A stretch of DNA of 64,000 bases from NCBI GenBank assembly GCA_947579665.1, contig OX388344.1:9046346-9110345 (forward strand). The letters run 5' to 3'. The notes beneath the pieces are model-generated. The model worked only from the letters and a program-made list of their open reading frames with translations. It did not search any database and had not been told where the DNA came from. Positions 1 to 10,774 of this stretch are shown here, piece by piece. Within the stretch, counting starts at the first letter, position 1; each line of letters begins with the position of its first letter. Origin of the DNA: Sympetrum striolatum (lineage: Eukaryota; Arthropoda; Insecta; Odonata; Libellulidae). The position numbers and the translations under genes were made by a program.

Positions 1-1899
1 TGAACGGTTTAAGAAGGAAGTTCTTTCTCTTATTACCGAATAACTTCCTTTTCCAATGCATCCTTTCATTAACGGAACGAAAGAGAGCTTATGCAAGTAC
101 CACATTTTAAATGGGAAGCAACAAAGTTACTTTAATATGATTTATCTCGTGAAAACGTTATTTCTTAAAATACGCGGAAAAATGTTCAATATTGATGAAG
201 CTAGAGTAACTAATTCTATCAAGCTTATAAATGATAAAAAACCTCGGATAGCTGCAGCGGAGCTCTGAGTGATGAGGAACGACGATTGGGAAATCTAAAT
301 TGTTAATTTTTTTGGGAATACGCACTAACTACGGAACGTAAATTGAAGAGAAGATCCGAAAATTAATGCCTTTGTTACATAAAACAAACAGAACGATAAG
401 ATTCGGTTAAAAGGCATTTCGATTATACGATCAATTTTTCACGCAATTTGTACCAAATCAAGAAATTTCTAATAACGTAATGCACTGCATTTCGGAAAAA
501 GGCTATTTTATTAAAACACCCAAATCGAAAATATTGAGTATAATTAAAACTCCTGTAATTAAAACCGTTCGACTTACCAAATCTTGAGACTCGCGGATGC
601 TAACAGCAGAGATCTCCTAATTCTGGAACCACTCGTTCAAAAATTTAAATTTTAACGGTTTTTTCGAAAACTTTGGCAGCAAGTCCTTCCTTGATGAATT
701 TCCGGCAGCAACTGAGCAACGGTCACGTCTGCTTTCCTTAGAAACAAAGTGAATGATTCTGATTGGCTGACGCCTGGCTGTTTAACTTTCTATCAATTAT
801 CGACCAATGAAATCCACTGATTCGAAATATATTCCCAAATTTTATTGAAGAAATAGTAATTTTATTAATCATTAATAAATATTTAATTAAATATTGAATT
901 AACATTTTTATTCAAGACTATATACGGTTTGAAAGAATAATCTTAGTTAAATATTATGCTGACAGTATCCGATCACGGCGCGACTTTTAAAATTGCAAAT
1001 GGTAGTTGTAAAAGAGGACAACATTCTGTTTATTTCTTCGAAAAACTTAGAACAAACATCAAAATCGGATTAAAATTCCAAAAAATTATTGAATTAAAAG
1101 GTGCTAATTATTTTCCATTGCTCCTCATGCTAATAGCTAAAATGTTAAAAAGGGTAAATATGTTTCATCGTATGTCTATAATATATCTCGAATCCTAAAT
1201 CATAATTCCTGACTACAAAGACTATAAATATCATGCTCGTATAAAACATAGCAAAGTAAATTCATGCAGCACTAACTTAATTACTGTTTAACCATCATAT
1301 TACACTATCCTATAGTATCGCTACTTTAATGGCAATGCTTTTGTGATGAGATATAATCCTAATTATTATTAAAATTAATCAAGAGGTTAGAGTGGTACAA
1401 ACTGAATAATATATAATCATTTAATTACATATATCATCAATTCCTGAGCATTTATTCGATAAAAATAAGCTGTTAAGTTATCGATACTTAAATATCACAA
1501 TCTTTTCGTCTTACGCAAGCATTAAGGCGATTATAGCAGATAATTAACTTCGGATAAAAGTATAAAGCGATGTAACTGAATACGGTGAATTAAAATGGAC
1601 TTGGTATAAGCTGACGAGTATTATACTTGGAGGTACATCATTCGGAAAACAGTGACCTAACGAATACAAAAGTAACTTGCGAACGACAACTGAATGGAAA
1701 GAATTGGAGCCGAAATATACACTCTATAATTAGCCTACCAATTCTATGTACTATCATGAAGATACCCTTAATTGAGCACTTTGAAAGAGCAAACTTTAGT
1801 GGCGTTATTATTTTATCATAAAACATGTGCTATTTTAATATACATACCTTGATATACTTACCTTAAGTTAACAGAATAAGGTGGTCTTCACTAGGAATT

Positions 1900-3600
1900 G
1901 TTCATTTCTTCGAAGGAAGTACATCATCGTTTCGTTATCACGATGTCGTCACTTATATTCTATCTAATTCCACCGTAATACGCTTGGCTCACATTTTCAT
2001 TAAGCAAACGAACAATGATGATTTAGAATATTAAATTATATTCCATGAAAGAATTACAATTACTCCAAATGTCAGTGAATTGCTGCATTTGGTTACGGAC
2101 TGTCTTTTCATTAAATTCTAACGGGGAAAACATACCTCGTTGAGGAACTCCTCGTTCTTCTTCCATTACGAAAGTCGGGAGCACGGAATTCAGAAATGCG
2201 TTGAGGAAGACTCTTCTCATCAGAGGTTCTCACTCTGCACCTTTATAAATCGTGGAACTTATACAATCATTGAAGCACCGACTTACCACTACATTTTCAC
2301 TTTACAGAAGATATCACTAGAAATTAGAGAGGCCAGAAACTTCTGTTTCATGAACATCATGGCTGATATGCACTTTACCATCACTCTTATCACTAGATCT
2401 ACACCAGAAAACATCACAATCACTTTTGCATAAATATGTAAGAATTGAAACCTACAATGTTCACGATTCCTCCCTTTTCTCCAGCAGCCCACAGATTTCT
2501 ATTGGAATATATCTTCCCATTAAAAAGTATTTTGGAATATCATGCACAAGATGTCTCATTACTAAAGTTCCCTCCAAAAAAAGAAAAGCAAGTGACCTCT
2601 ATGAGAAGAATCTAGAGCGTTTGCATTGCGTTTTTCAGAGCGCAATTATAATCCGTTCGTGACGAAACATTTCGGCCTTCATTTTGTACAATTAGGTTTT
2701 CCTCACATTAGTCAATAGTCTCATTCTTTAATAATCACAATTTTGGAATTTTCTGAGCTGTTTACGGGCAAAGAGTTTCGGAATTTCGAAGGGTTTTTGG
2801 TTTCAGAAAAGGAGTCGTTTGGGCGAATAACCTTATTGTACACGAAGGTCACCATTTTCGTCTCAGAATACGAACTTCGCTTCGAATAACTCCAATGCTC
2901 TGAATATTCCTCATAGAGATCGCTTGGTTTTCTTGTTCGGCCAATACTAACGAGACCACCAGTGCATGTGGTGTCTAGAAAACGTTTTGATGTGAGGATA
3001 TTATCCAATAGAAATAATATTATTCGGTTCAGAAAAATGTGTAAAATTTAATCGTCAGCATTTACTGATTGGAGTGTTATTTATCTATGTTGAAAAGTTG
3101 ATCTTTAAGTTCTCTTGTGGATATGTTAGTGATTGGTGTGATGAAAGCCACGTATTCGTGAAACAAGTTTTGGCCATTCTCATTTCTGTTGATGTCTTTC
3201 ATAAAGTGAATAATCTGGTGTGAAATCTGTGCGTCAATGATTATAAAAGTTCCTCGCTTTAGAATGGTGCATGCTTTCAGCTTCTGTTGGTAAGAGGTCA
3301 TTCTTTTCTAACTCATTTCTTAATTTCGTGCTCCAGCATTGGTGAAGCAAGCAGAACTAGGTGCTCCTTATCAAGGTATGTATTTCCTCGTTGTATATCA
3401 TGAGTTGAATATTCATTCTGGTTAATTGAAATGTAAATCAAACGTATTGCCGCGAATTTGGTACGATGGAATACAGTTGGTGGAATATAAAGTAGGACAT
3501 GTGGTTTAGAAATTACGGTCGATGAAGTAAGTTCATTCGAACACATGGATAGTCTTTAGCAAGATCCTCACTATTTTGCGAACCACCTCAATTGCAAGGA
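1900..3600. repeat. Old diverged inverted repeat inside copy A
   Basis: The plus strand from about 1900 to 2660 resembles the minus strand from about 3600 down to 2850, with a symmetry centre near 2755. The best stretch is 2236-2350 against the complement of 3170-3290, where about 70% of bases agree by eye. Conceptual translations of both arms, each read toward the centre, also align: a CT...RGT...II pattern at 2230-2430 and 3080-3270, and an RK-x-SDLYE motif at 2588-2620 and 2905-2940. The arms are far more diverged from each other than copy A is from copy B, so the inverted repeat predates the segmental duplication. No known domain was recognised. Confidence 0.7.
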
Positions 3601-5212
3601 ATATTTGATAAACCAGCACTTTTTGAACGACATTCTTTATTTTTAATCTGCTTCATATTGCACTTTCGAATCCTTCAATCAATTCTTATGATTGTTAAAA
3701 GAAATTGCAGTAATTATTGAATGTACGGTTCTGCTCCAATTATATCCATTCGTGTTCATTCGTCGTTTCGTGTGTTCGTACATAAGTTACATTTATTTTC
3801 GTTAGGTTAATCTTTCTGAAAGAGACTCGGATTTAACGTTTGGCAGTCGCTGACTGTTTCAGAACATCCAAATTCGACCAATCAAATTTCGGCGTTCTTG
3901 TTCAACCGTTATCCTGATGGAAATTTCCTCAATTGCTGCTTAGACCCCGACTAGTGCGGAAGTTATGTCAATTGTTTTAAGATTTCTGTTACGATTTAAA
4001 TGTTGTGACTTCCGCTGGATTTGGAAATAGGTAAACGTAAGTGATTTTATAGACTTTCGTTTTCTTTTTGCAATAACTACTGTTCCTTAAACGAATATTC
4101 CTGAAAAAAAGAAAAAACGACATTCGAAAACCTGAAGATGTTCGTGGTCGTCACCAAGAATTCCCTTTAATGGTAAGTTGAACCGAAAATTCTTAATCGC
4201 ATATTGCTTGCGTTCTTGCTTTAAAGAAATTATTGCTTTGGTGAGCTAAAAGTCCGGTATTTTAGAAGTTGTCGTCGCGAAATTTCATGCGTAGTTTTCG
4301 TATTTGTATAAAATATTAAGTCCGGGCATCGCTTAAATCCTAACTTAACATAATGCACTCGTATAAAATTTATCCTCCACGTATTTTATTAAAATTCAAT
4401 TTAGTAATCATATTTGAATTTTATCTGATTACTACGTTCTGTCTAAAGTTCTTAAGTGGCTGACGTAAGCGGATCCAAGAAAATTTAGTTAAAGCTTAAA
4501 TGATCAATGGTAATATCCGCCCTGAATGCTTAACTTAAGAGAAATACCGCTAGAGGAAAAGTCTGACGTATGTGGGTCTCGAAGCCGGGAATCTCCTACA
4601 CACTCGCTGTTTGCACGATCCGTCCGTAAAAATTATCAGAAATAAGTATGTGAAGATTTCTATTAGCGCTCCATGCTGATTTAAACAGCATTTATTCATG
4701 CTGAAATATATTGCTTTATGTTTTTATTCTTTTGATTTCTTATATTCCAAAAGCTTGCAGTGCCATCGTTGAGATTTAACGGCGTTCTTATCTCCATGCG
4801 AATTATATTTTGTTTAGTTTTCTGTTAAATAAGAACCATGCATTTTTATATTCCTTGAGCGTCTGATTAAAATTGGTCCTTCTTTAATATTGTATTGATA
4901 AATACGTTTCGCGTTTCAATCCCAAGATGGGTCGCCGCTTTCTAATCTGAGGAAATCGAATTTATATTTTTTTCTATATTCATCACTGTTCCTGAAAATT
5001 TGTTACTTTAATTATTCGTTTGTTAGCATTCCAGCTGCCCGTTACCTGATATCTAACAATTTAGAGGGCACGGAAATAGTGGTTTCATGTAACGGACATC
5101 CTAATTTTCAAATTATCCCTTATAAAATATACCTGTTCATGGGCGTTGAGTACAATACTTGTCTGAATGAAATTAATTGATGTTATACTGATTTAGTATT
5201 TCTTTTTTCCAG

Positions 5213-5335
5213 GTTTTAAAAACTGAACTTTCAAGTCTCTCATCGATGGGTCTCTGTCACACTTCGTTTCAAAAGGGACTGTGAACGGGATGACCTTCGC
5301 GGAAGAAACGCGCGCAACGACATTTCATCAATTTG
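5213..5335 (+). other. Candidate exon 1 of a duplicated small gene (copy A)
   Basis: A 123-bp segment is framed by a strong acceptor (polypyrimidine run ending TTTTTTCCAG at 5212) and a consensus donor (G|GTAAG at 5336). Both sites and the length are intact in copy B at 51874-51996. No frame is open through the whole exon, so most of it would be 5' UTR. An ATG at 5290 opens 15 codons plus one base (MTFAEETRATTFHQF). This joins in frame to an open stretch after an AG at 5940-5941. A possible upstream non-coding exon ends at donor GTAAGTG (4036), just downstream of a CCAAT-like motif near 3877. The protein is not recognised. Differences between copies are mainly amino-acid-changing, which argues against a constrained protein. 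The splice signals are what is seen; the gene is inference. Confidence 0.3.
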
Positions 5336-5941
5336 GTAAGATTTTATTGAGTGTTTTCGTCATGTAATGGCACTTCAAAATATTTTGTAATTCGCCGTTC
5401 AAGTGAAAGAATGCTTTCCTGAAATCGTTTGGAACCTTTGAAAAGAACTGTGTGTAATCTATTGAATTTTGTGTGTCTATCTAGATAATCGGTAGCAGTT
5501 GAAGGGTATAAAATGCATGAAATTCAAATAATACTGTTAGGGATTTGAAAGTATAGGAACGCGTTTTAATCAAGTAAATCTCCTTTTTTACGTAATACAG
5601 CGCTAAGAGGCATTCCAATTTAAAGCCAAATGATTAGGGAATTCTTACTCGAGTGCTCTTCCGCTCTGCGAATGTTTAATTAAGTGTGGAGCTCGATTTA
5701 TTCTAGATTATGATAAGCAAATAACTCTAGCTTTCTAATGTACAGATAGCGTTAGTTACTCGATTTTATAAAATAGGAAATATCTCGAAGAAAACTTTCC
5801 GCATATTTTACAGCGAAATTATCAAGTCAGCTACCTAAGCAATTTTTTATTGCTAACACTGTAATTTACTTGCTGTCTTTCTATTTTTTAACGTTTAGCA
5901 TAGTTGTAATTATTTATTGATGCTGATTGTGATTTTTCGAG

Positions 5942-6039
5942 AGCTGGACCAACCTTCGGATGGTTCTTCATTGCTGCAACTTGCAGTATTAGATTTTTTA
6001 GTAACGAAGTTCTTATTGAAGTACAATTACGTCGTGTAG
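5942..6039 (+). other. Candidate exon 2 of the small duplicated gene (copy A)
   Basis: If the exon at 5213-5335 is spliced to the AG at 5940-5941, the frame stays open for 31 more codons plus the split codon and ends at TAG 6037-6039. The predicted protein has about 47 residues, with a leucine/valine-rich C-terminal half (LLQLAVLDFLVTKFLLKY). The acceptor has a weak pyrimidine tract. An open run of this length is likely enough by chance, so support is weak without transcript data. The copy B version (52671-52768) is also open and ends at the same stop. Confidence 0.2.
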
Positions 6040-7713
6040 CAATACGGTTCCCTCTTTTCCCCTTCATCTCGACTGGCCATCAGCTGACACTAGCTTACAG
6101 TGTATGTGTATCTCGTCATCGTTATAATTTAATCAGATAAAAGTATTAGTAGACTTTCTTATCGATTATCACAACCCCTGTTGAAATATTTTCTGGCATT
6201 TACCCCACTCTTATAGAATTGGGCTGTTTTTACATAAGCGTAGATTTGATATCACCTTCTGTAGATTATGGAAATCTCAAACCTTTACTTTGCGACTGAT
6301 TTATCATATTATTCAGTCAAAGAAGGCCTCGTTCCACAGATACTATTCGTAACTCAAGTGCATACCGAGGGCAAAGCATGCTCTTCGGTATGAGTATCTA
6401 TTCGCTGTCTAAGCAGCGATTTGAATGTAATAGAATTATAGAAGAGCCTAGGCAATTTCTTCTCATTTGCATGGCTTTTTATGATCGTTAATTCAATTCT
6501 CTGCAACTCAAGCTTTCGTTTGCGCGTTTCATAGATTATTCCGGTATTATGTTTTCTCTTCTTCGTTTACATTTCTTCGCTCTTTCGTATTTTGCGGACA
6601 AGGATGTGGAACGGCAGTGACCGCCGCAAAAGAAAGAAACGTATTGCGCTCCGCCATGCGTTAGGATATTAAAAGGCCTTCACATAGAGATAGATAGATT
6701 GATATAGATTTTTATTGGGGATTCATCTGCATTGGAGTATTATTTCATAGTTGTTCTTTCTCTTAAACTGTATTCTTAAATTCATTCATAGGATATCGTT
6801 CTTGAATATTATGAATCTGAGCTGCAGAAATTCACAATGCTTAGCATCTGTTTGAATTCATTTTCTTTTAATGTCCTACCTACTAGATTTAGCTATGGCT
6901 TATTGCTCCGTAAATCACTTTCAGTAAAATTCTTTTCAAAATCAGCGATCAATATTTTGTGAAGAGTTTCGTTATTCTCGATGTTTTGTTCCAACGACCT
7001 TGGATTCTTTCGCTTTGGTTTTCATTGTTCAAGGTGATCTATTACTTACCTCGGACGAACCAAGGAATTTAAAATAGATTTCATTGTATCCCGTAGACGA
7101 TAAACATTATACTTTAATTTGATATCGGTGAATATATTGCACTGCGACGCGTAACGTAAATCTTAATGCCAATAGCAACTCAATTGTATGCAAAAGATTT
7201 CTTGTGGCGCGGACTAGAAATAAGGGATTCTCTCTTTTGCAAACGGAGAATATGCATTTTATCAAATAGAACAACACGAGATTATTCACAAAACAGACCT
7301 TTTAAGGTAATTAAATTTTTCTTCCCAATGCATAAGTTTGAATCACTTTGGCAACATAGATTCTTCAATAACAAAGTCCTTCCCAAACCAGACGTCCTTT
7401 ATATGTTGATAGATGCGCGGAATTTAATGAATGGATTATATCGATTAAATGGATTTTCACTTTCGATTTTAGAACGATGTTCCCATAGAATAAGAGAATT
7501 ACAGTACAATGATTACTACTTGCAATAGTACTGATATATGATTGCAATAGTACTGATTTGTTACGCATGATATCTCAACTGAAAGAACCTTCTTACATTA
7601 TTCATGAAAAATAATTACAATTTCAAATTTGGGATCCTACAGAAGGTCCCATACACACTGTTCAGAATTAATGTGTGGTCTCTATCATTATTGTGAGATT
7701 ATTTTCTAATTGA

Positions 7714-7960
7714 GACCTTCTAACAAGGCTCCATGTTTTCATTTTCTTCAAATTCGACAGCTCCTCTAACATGGCTATTCTCCACTCTTCTGCTTGTGGG
7801 CCACTCAGCGCCTCTTTTACTGTGCTTGGTACATCAATATGGTCCTCTTTCAGCTCTCCCATAGCAATCATGCAACAGGGCAAGTGACATGGTGCCCTAG
7901 AATGGTACCCCCTTCGTGGTCGTCCTTCATGGGCTGGGTCAGCTCCTTCATTGGTTGTGG
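7714..7960 (-). pseudogene. Start of Copia reverse transcriptase, truncated
   Basis: A third frame resumes the polyprotein after the palindrome. An RPRRG-x-x segment is followed by the RT entry motif (EALSGPQAEEWRIAMLEEL) and MKTWSLV, which match the start of the Copia RVT_2 domain. Homology stops there. The remaining residues of the open frame (7668-7713) are encoded by flanking host DNA shared with copy B. None of the RT catalytic YVDD region is present. Confidence 0.85.
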
Positions 7961-7992
7961 CCTCAACACTCTCCAGATGGAGAGTGTTGAGG
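7961..7992. repeat. Perfect 14-bp hairpin at the Copia frameshift
   Basis: CCTCAACACTCTCC (7961-7974), loop AGAT, then its exact reverse complement (7979-7992). The point where the Copia frame shifts from the integrase linker to RT falls inside this palindrome. Confidence 0.95.
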
Positions 7993-8347
7993 TTCCTCCC
8001 ATGGCTGGTGTTCCTCGTTCTCCCTAGGTGACGCCTCCCCTGGACCTAGTGCCTCTCCATAATCAGTCCCTGGTTCGCCATCATCAGCATCCACATCTCC
8101 TTCCTGCACCTCGAATACTGGTGCCAGCTCCACTATGCGCTGCTCAACCATCTGCTGCCTCATAGGAAAGATCGCCTCCCTGAAGATGACATCTTGTGCC
8201 ACAATAACCTTCCTCCCCTTCAACTCCCAGAGTCTATACCCCTTGACACCATCTTCATAACCCAGCATCATGCATTCCACTGCTCTGGCCCCAAATTTCC
8301 CTTCTTGGCTTTGTCGTGGAATCCATGCCCACGCCTGGTCCCAAACA
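7993..8347 (-). pseudogene. Copia integrase C-terminal region, frameshifted
   Basis: After a frameshift near 8345 the Copia polyprotein continues in another minus-strand frame: the AWAWIP segment, then AVECMMLGY (the conserved CxFLGY-like motif) and GYRLW, then an acidic, Pro/Glu-rich linker of the type that separates integrase from reverse transcriptase. This frame hits a stop at 7963-7965, inside the palindrome at 7961-7992. Confidence 0.8.
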
Positions 8348-8978
8348 CCCGCAAATAAGAGAAATCTGTCTCTCTCAGTGGCCTCCCCTTCCACACCTCC
8401 AAGGGCATCTTGAAGTCCAGAGGTTTGGATGGGCACAGGTTCCTCAGATGGCATGCTGTCTTCAATGCCTCTGCCCAAAATGCACCTGGCACTCCCACAA
8501 GAATCATCATGCACCTGATGGCATTGCACAGTGACAAGTTCATCCTCTCTGCCAGTCCATTCTGTTGGGGTGTATGGGCCACCGATCTCGGATGCATGAT
8601 ACCACATTCCCCCAGAAATGTATGGAATTCCTTGCTTGTTAGCTCTCCTGCATTGTCAGATTGGATTTGCTTTATATTCTTATCATGCTGCAACTCCACT
8701 CTAGCCTTGAATTTCTTAAATTCCTCCAAAGCTTCACTCTTTCTGCTGATGGCAGTGGCAGAAACATACCTGCCTGCCTCATCAATAAAGGTGATGATAT
8801 ATCTCTTCTGGCTCAATGAGGCTGGAGTGATTGGTCCCATGATGTCAGTGTGAACCCGCTCCAGCACCCTCTTCACCCTTTCATCCTTACTGGTGGGAAT
8901 GCTCTCTCTCCGCATCTTGCCTTGAATACATGCAAAACAATCCACATCCATCTTTGTGTCACCAGTTAAGGAGGTCAA
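8268..8978 (-). pseudogene. Copia integrase catalytic core
   Basis: This 236-codon segment is in the same frame as protease. It opens with the second half of the zinc finger (C14-X2-C17) and the CIQGKMRR linker. The rve-type core carries all three catalytic acids: D45 (HTDIMGP), D108 (QSDNAGEL) and E144 (NGLAERMN), with 35 residues between D108 and E144, the retroviral-type D,D(35)E spacing. Integrase joins element cDNA ends to chromosomal DNA in the nucleus. After the LRVFG motif (about residue 213) the frame is shifted; the true continuation is in another frame at about 8345 and below. The catalytic residues are intact but the reading frame is broken both upstream and downstream. Confidence 0.9.
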
Positions 8979-8987
8979 TACCTTAAA

Positions 8988-9449
8988 TTATTTCATGGCC
9001 TCCAAATTAGGGTGCCCCAACCTACTATGCCTAGTAGTTAGAGTAACCTTACACACCCTCTTTTCATGATAACTTCCTTTTATATCTGTAATACTAGGAC
9101 TGCCAACTGTAGACAAATAAGACAGTCTAGAAATTCTATGGGCAATAATCAATCTCCTCTCTCCCATGGATGCCTCTTGTTTTCCCCTCTCTGTCACGAA
9201 CTTCACTCCTTTTTCCTCAAGCTGTCCTACAGATATCAAGTTATGTCTCATATTTGGGACATAGAGCACATTTGAAAGAGTTATATCAGTAGCACCACAC
9301 TCATCCGGAAGATGGATATGAATAGCCCCCTCTCCCTCAATCTGAACTGGTGCATCATCCCCAACTGCAACAGTCCCTTTCGATTCTTTAAAACTGGCGA
9401 ACAAGTCCCTTCTGTTTGTCATATGATCACTCGCCCCACTATCTACCAC
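8988..9449 (-). pseudogene. Copia aspartic protease and pre-integrase zinc-binding region
   Basis: This 153-codon segment is in the same frame as gag and is separated from it by one stop. The protease active-site motif DSGAS is at residues 3-7, followed by the family's NVLYVPNMRHNLISVGQL block near residues 60-80. The end carries the gag_pre-integrase signature with H-X4-H (HSRLGH), the first half of the integrase zinc-binding HHCC. It ends at an in-frame TAA a few residues later. The integrase frame follows with no shift, so gag to integrase was once one long polyprotein frame, as expected for Copia. Confidence 0.88.
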
Positions 9450-10388
9450 TCAAACTCCATCACCCCTTTCATCATTCTTCTTTACGCAAAGCACTATATA
9501 TTCCCTAGTCACTGTACTAGCGGTAGCTGCCCTTTCTTCTCTTCTTTCTCTTTCTTCCTCTGTCTTCAGTGGACAAAAACGTGCAATATGATCATTCTTC
9601 TTACCACAGGCATAACACCAATACGTACTTCCCCGCTGAGGTTTCGGGTATGAATTCTCTCTCTTGTTATTTGAAGAATCTTCTCCTCTCCAAGGACCTC
9701 GATCGCACTTGCCTCTGTTGTAGTTACACTGTTGAGGTTTCCCCTTCTGTACTTTAAGGGCTTGATGTATAGAGATTTCCTCCGTCTTCAAGCGTTGTTC
9801 CTCCTCCAGCAACACTTGCTTCACCACCGCCATATTTAAATTACTCTTCTGAGCCGCCAATGTTTTCACCGTAATATCGTATTCTTTTGGGAAACCAGTC
9901 AGACAAACAGCCGCCAATTGCTTGTCAGTTAATCCCAGTTCGTTCCACTCGAGTGTGCGGTTCATGTCCATCATTGTATTACAATAATTTATCACGGACA
10001 TTTCCGGTGTTTTTCTTAACCTCGCTAACTCCCTAAATTTTACCGCAGCGACAAAGTCCGTATTTTTGCAGCAAACCTTCTCCAAGTGCTCCCATGCATC
10101 CTTCGCATCTTCATAGTCAGATATATCGACTATTAACTCATGACCAACGTATCTCATGATAATCGCCATCGCTGTGAGATTGGCCCTCTTCCGCCTCGCC
10201 AGCTCAGTCCTGGATAATTCCGACTCCGCCAATATCGGAAATCCGGTAACAGCCTCCCAAGCCTCCTTCACAAGCAGCTCTCTTTTCACCCATGGTTTCC
10301 ACGTGTTCCCATTTCTCATGCTTAACTTCTCCACGCCAAATTGGTAGCTCTCCGACTCCATCTTCAACATGCGGTTCACACGCGCCAA
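9450..10388 (-). pseudogene. Copia gag (capsid/nucleocapsid) remnant
   Basis: An open frame of 312 codons starts at the ATG at 10388, about 60 bp after the primer-binding site; an in-frame Met eight codons later is an alternative start. The N-terminal part has the Copia Gag pattern (F-x-VEKLS...W-x-x-W at about residues 17-33), followed by UBN2-like helical sequence with a W-E-x-L-E-K motif near residue 100. A zinc knuckle lies at residues 258-272 (CYACGKKNDHIARFC). Its spacing is C-X2-C-X5-H-X4-C, one residue longer than the usual C-X2-C-X4-H-X4-C. In Copia elements this protein forms the cytoplasmic particle that packages element RNA. The frame ends at a TGA just before the protease motif, in the same frame as the next segment. 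Confidence 0.88.
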
Positions 10389-10449
10389 TTCCGTTATCGA
10401 AAATTATCGTAAATATTCGAAAACACGTAATTTTTGTTTCACGGATAGC

Positions 10450-10463
10450 CTGGGCCCATAACC
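10450..10463 (-). promoter_or_regulatory. Copia primer-binding site (initiator tRNA-Met half)
   Basis: The minus strand reads GGTTATGGGCCCAG immediately after the LTR's terminal CA. This matches the internal initiator tRNA-Met sequence that Copia-type elements use as primer for minus-strand DNA synthesis. It fixes the LTR boundary and the superfamily independently of the protein evidence. Confidence 0.8.
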
Positions 10464-10774
10464 TGCTAGCGGCCTTACTCCTCTGGAAGCTACAAAGCCA
10501 AATCACTCCCAGGGGAAACAGGATTTGCAGGGATTCAGTGAAACGAAGAAGACACTCGCATGTTGCTGAACACGTTTATTACTACACCAACGACTTCCCG
10601 GACTTCCGGTCTCTACATTTCAAAAAACTTCTACATGAAATTCCACCAGCCTCCGCCAACACAAAGCACCTTACAAATGAATAAAGCAAAGCAGAACCAA
10701 AACTAAACACATATACATCAACCAAAATATACAATGATGACAAAAATGATCGCAAATCATTCATTTCTCTAACA
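10464..10774 (-). repeat. Probable 5' LTR of the Copia element
   Basis: On the minus strand the segment starts TGTTAGAG (10774) and ends CTAGCA (10464), giving the TG...CA termini expected of an LTR. It lies directly upstream of the primer-binding site. An AATAAA lies on the minus strand at about 10570, a plausible polyadenylation signal in R. The length of 311 bp is normal for insect Copia LTRs. The upstream limit is inferred only from the TG and the start of flanking sequence. The second LTR is absent, so neither the limit nor the target duplication (next bases GTAAC, 10775-10779) can be confirmed. Confidence 0.6.

Larger units (their letters stand above)
1..7713. repeat. Segmental duplication, copy A
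   Basis: This block matches 44763-54440 almost base for base in the same orientation, with scattered substitutions (visually about 3-4%) and small indels. It begins at or before the window edge, so its left limit is unknown. The match stops at 7713, inside the shared string CTAATTGA, and the Copia remnant begins at the next base. Copy A lacks three blocks present in copy B: a 731-bp segment (junction 3860/3861), a 1161-bp Helitron (junction 5115/5116) and a stretch of about 66 bp near 5845. No long open frame in the block resembles a known protein. The frame at 7166-7528 is matched in copy B, but with three replacement (one a stop) and two silent differences seen, so it shows no sign of protein-level constraint. 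Confidence 0.95.
7714..10774 (-). mobile_element. Ty1/copia-type LTR retrotransposon, 3'-truncated
   Basis: Read on the minus strand the element runs: 5' LTR (10774-10464), primer-binding site (10463-10450), gag, protease, integrase, and the first few dozen residues of reverse transcriptase. It then stops dead at 7714. The domain order protease-integrase-RT is diagnostic of the Ty1/copia superfamily. The RT catalytic core, RNase H, polypurine tract and 3' LTR are missing. The coding region has in-frame stops near 9450 and 8985 and frameshifts near 8345 and in 7961-7992, so this is a dead copy. The break coincides with the right edge of segmental-duplication copy A. Confidence 0.93.

Noticed and set aside
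7166..7528. 120-codon open frame also seen in copy B
   Set aside because: Of five differences seen between copies, three change or stop the protein; no known motif; the reverse strand is also open. Looks like chance conservation from recent duplication.
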